Position numbers and translations under genes: made by a program. Under the pieces are notes generated by a model. The model searched no databases, was not told the DNA's origin, and saw only the letters and a list, made by a program, of their open reading frames with translations. A stretch of DNA of 64,000 nt from Neelides folsomi (lineage: Eukaryota; Arthropoda; Collembola; Neelipleona; Neelidae), in assembly GCA_034687125.1 (NCBI GenBank), contig JAQGBZ010000041.1, positions 186,001 to 250,000 of the forward strand, read 5' to 3'. How positions within the stretch are numbered: the stretch's first letter is position 1; every line of letters starts with the position of its first letter. Positions 62,489 to 64,000 of the stretch are shown here, piece by piece.

Positions 62489-63636
62489 CAACAATGAGCA
62501 AATAATTAGATTACATATTGTATTCAATATTTGTAAAGGTGTATTTATACAGTAAATTTTACAGAGTTTGAATGTGAAATAAGAGTTGATAAATAAGAGA
62601 AAGATTGATCGATTAATAATAATTATTGATTTATTTAATTCGCTTTTTCGATGGTGAGGATGTATGAGGTGTACTTTGTGCTTCGACGTTATTATTGTTA
62701 TGTTATTTTCAATTATTTTGTAGCATTTCTTCTTAATACAATTTAGTTCAAAGGTACAATCAAATAAACAGTATACAATTACAATGAACCAATGCGGGTG
62801 TGAACTTGTCCATTGGCTCAATGAATTTTACACTTTGTCAAACTTACAACAACATCGAATCTAACCTTTTGTTTCATTACAATTTAATGCCAACGTGTAC
62901 ATGTCATTTCTACATATAATACGTATTTTAACTGTCGTGGTGAAACTTATGGTAATTTCCAGAAGCGACATTACAAAGATCCATTTTTATTATATTCAGT
63001 TAAGTATATAATATTGCATTCAACTAGGTCGACTCACTTCTAAGGTACATTTATAGGATTTTTCTTATCGGGGAAAATTTCTTTTGTATTTAAATAAACC
63101 TTTTAACCGTAAGAATCTTATATAAATTTATAATAGCTTTAAATTGTAGTTACACATGTAATAATGGCTAACTTACAACTATGATGTATTTATTAGTATT
63201 TAGTAACAATCATATGTAAATAATGTGTATACATACTTAAACTCCCATATTAAATATGTATGCACACACAAGGAATGAATGGAACAAGAATAAAAATGAT
63301 AAAATTGAAAGATACACAATTATTTCATTAATAGACACTTTTAAATGACGACGTCAACAATTTCCTTTGAACTTTTAAACACTTCACCTTCTCCGTCCAT
63401 TTAAAATTGAAATTTTAAAAGTTTCTCTCGATGGCGGAAAATTTGTTTTTCGCCACATTGTTTTTTTCTTTAGTTATTTTGTATCATCCTCAAATCCTCA
63501 CTATTGTAGCTATTATTTTTTATCACGAATTAATCATGGGAATTCCTCCTAGCATTTTATATGTGAAAATGTTATGTTTAAGACGATTTAATAAAACGAG
63601 ACATTTCCATTTCTAAAGAATGGAAATTTGGTCATT
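62489..63636. other. Spacer between convergent TMIE and the right-edge gene
   Basis: About 1.1 kb, AT-rich, containing 3' UTRs; AATAAA at 62763-62768 is a candidate TMIE poly(A) signal. A 61-codon plus frame at 63431-63616 is hydrophobic but lies antisense to the expected 3' UTR of the right-edge gene and is not called. Confidence 0.45.
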
Positions 63637-63815
63637 TTAATCATCTCCTCCATCAGAGACAATTTCGATACTTCGTCGTTTTGAGAGAACAAATTGTTTT
63701 TTTGCCTCTGTCAGAGTGAGTCTTACTAAATAGTTACGTAATAATAGTAGCCCTAGAGTTAGCACCAGGCCAGGCCACGTAAATGTCAAAACTTTACAAT
63801 CATGCGAACTTGAAC
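63637..63815 (-). CDS. Last exon of an unidentified single-span membrane protein (partial)
   Basis: On the minus strand an acceptor (CCATTAAG) at 63817-63816 opens a frame of 58 codons ending at TAA 63639-63637. It reads SSSHDCKVLTFTWPGL, a span VLTLGLLLL, then RNYLVRLTLTEAKKQ, FVLSKRRSIEIVSDGGDD. A polar, cysteine-bearing stretch, one membrane span, a basic juxtamembrane region and a short acidic tail form a coherent C-terminus of a membrane protein. The frame is closed upstream of the acceptor, so earlier exons must lie to the right, probably beyond the window. I do not recognise the family. Confidence 0.6.
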
Positions 63816-64000
63816 CTTAATGGATAAAATGTTTAAACACACATTCTGTGTCCCTACAAACACTCACAAAGATGAATGAATTATTTACACATCCTATAAG
63901 TAAGTACAGATTACATACGTATAGAATAGCATCATTAGTTCGATAACAATTCAATGTCAATAAAAAATGCATAAGACATGAATCTTCACACTCTTACTCT

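Noticed and set aside
62399-62821. 140-codon minus-strand frame
   Set aside because: It runs into the antisense of the TMIE lysine-rich tail and has AT-driven hydrophobic sequence; a shadow plus chance.
63431-63616. 61-codon hydrophobic plus frame
   Set aside because: Lies in the expected 3' UTR of the right-edge gene on the other strand; AT-rich DNA often gives such Phe/Leu/Ile frames.
1-64000. tRNA, rRNA and known miRNA genes, CRISPR arrays, retroviral or Polinton-like elements
   Set aside because: I looked for B-box-like GGTTCGANNCC contexts, conserved miRNA cores (let-7, miR-100, bantam, miR-9 and similar), regular repeat-spacer arrays, and reverse transcriptase, integrase or capsid-like frames, and saw none; a covariance-model search would be needed to exclude small RNAs.

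Overview
This window is animal nuclear DNA. Genes are split by GT-AG introns, mostly 60-300 bases, and AATAAA signals follow several stop codons. The gene set (HROB, RTF2, an Evi1/Prdm16/hamlet zinc-finger factor, NUDCD3, codanin-1, TMIE) is metazoan. Arthropod-type four-membrane-span genes and an AT-rich, fairly compact layout suggest an arthropod, perhaps a crustacean or another non-model group. I cannot place it lower.

Layout. (1) 91-3751: a divergent pair of replication/repair genes, HROB (minus) and RTF2 (plus), sharing a 523-base intergenic space. (2) 3752 to about 42.7 kb: a gene-poor block, visibly less AT-rich than its surroundings. The only coding sequence I can support in it is the 3' part of a hamlet/Evi1/Prdm16 gene on the minus strand (14065-15724), encoding a CtBP-binding motif, the second zinc-finger cluster and an acidic tail. 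Its PR domain and first zinc-finger cluster were not found. The rest looks like introns and regulatory DNA of a developmental regulator, with scattered microsatellites. (3) 43.7-51.4 kb: an AT-rich, gene-dense block with a PAM2-motif protein (minus), NUDCD3 (minus) and codanin-1 (plus, divergent from NUDCD3). One NUDCD3 intron carries a complete hAT-type MITE with a perfect 8-base target duplication. (4) 52.2-53.0 kb: a five-exon gene for a small secreted glycine-rich peptide (minus), with a TATA box. (5) 54.5-59.5 kb: three tandem paralogous genes (plus) for four-span membrane proteins with identical intron phases, plus a possible relic first exon between the first two. (6) 60.8-62.5 kb: a TMIE (mechanotransduction channel subunit) orthologue with a long lysine-rich tail. 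(7) 63.6-63.8 kb: the last exon of a membrane protein gene that enters from beyond the right edge (minus).

Gene models were spliced by hand. Exon joins were accepted only where donor, acceptor, phase and protein sense all agree. Functions rest on recalled family similarity; no search was run.
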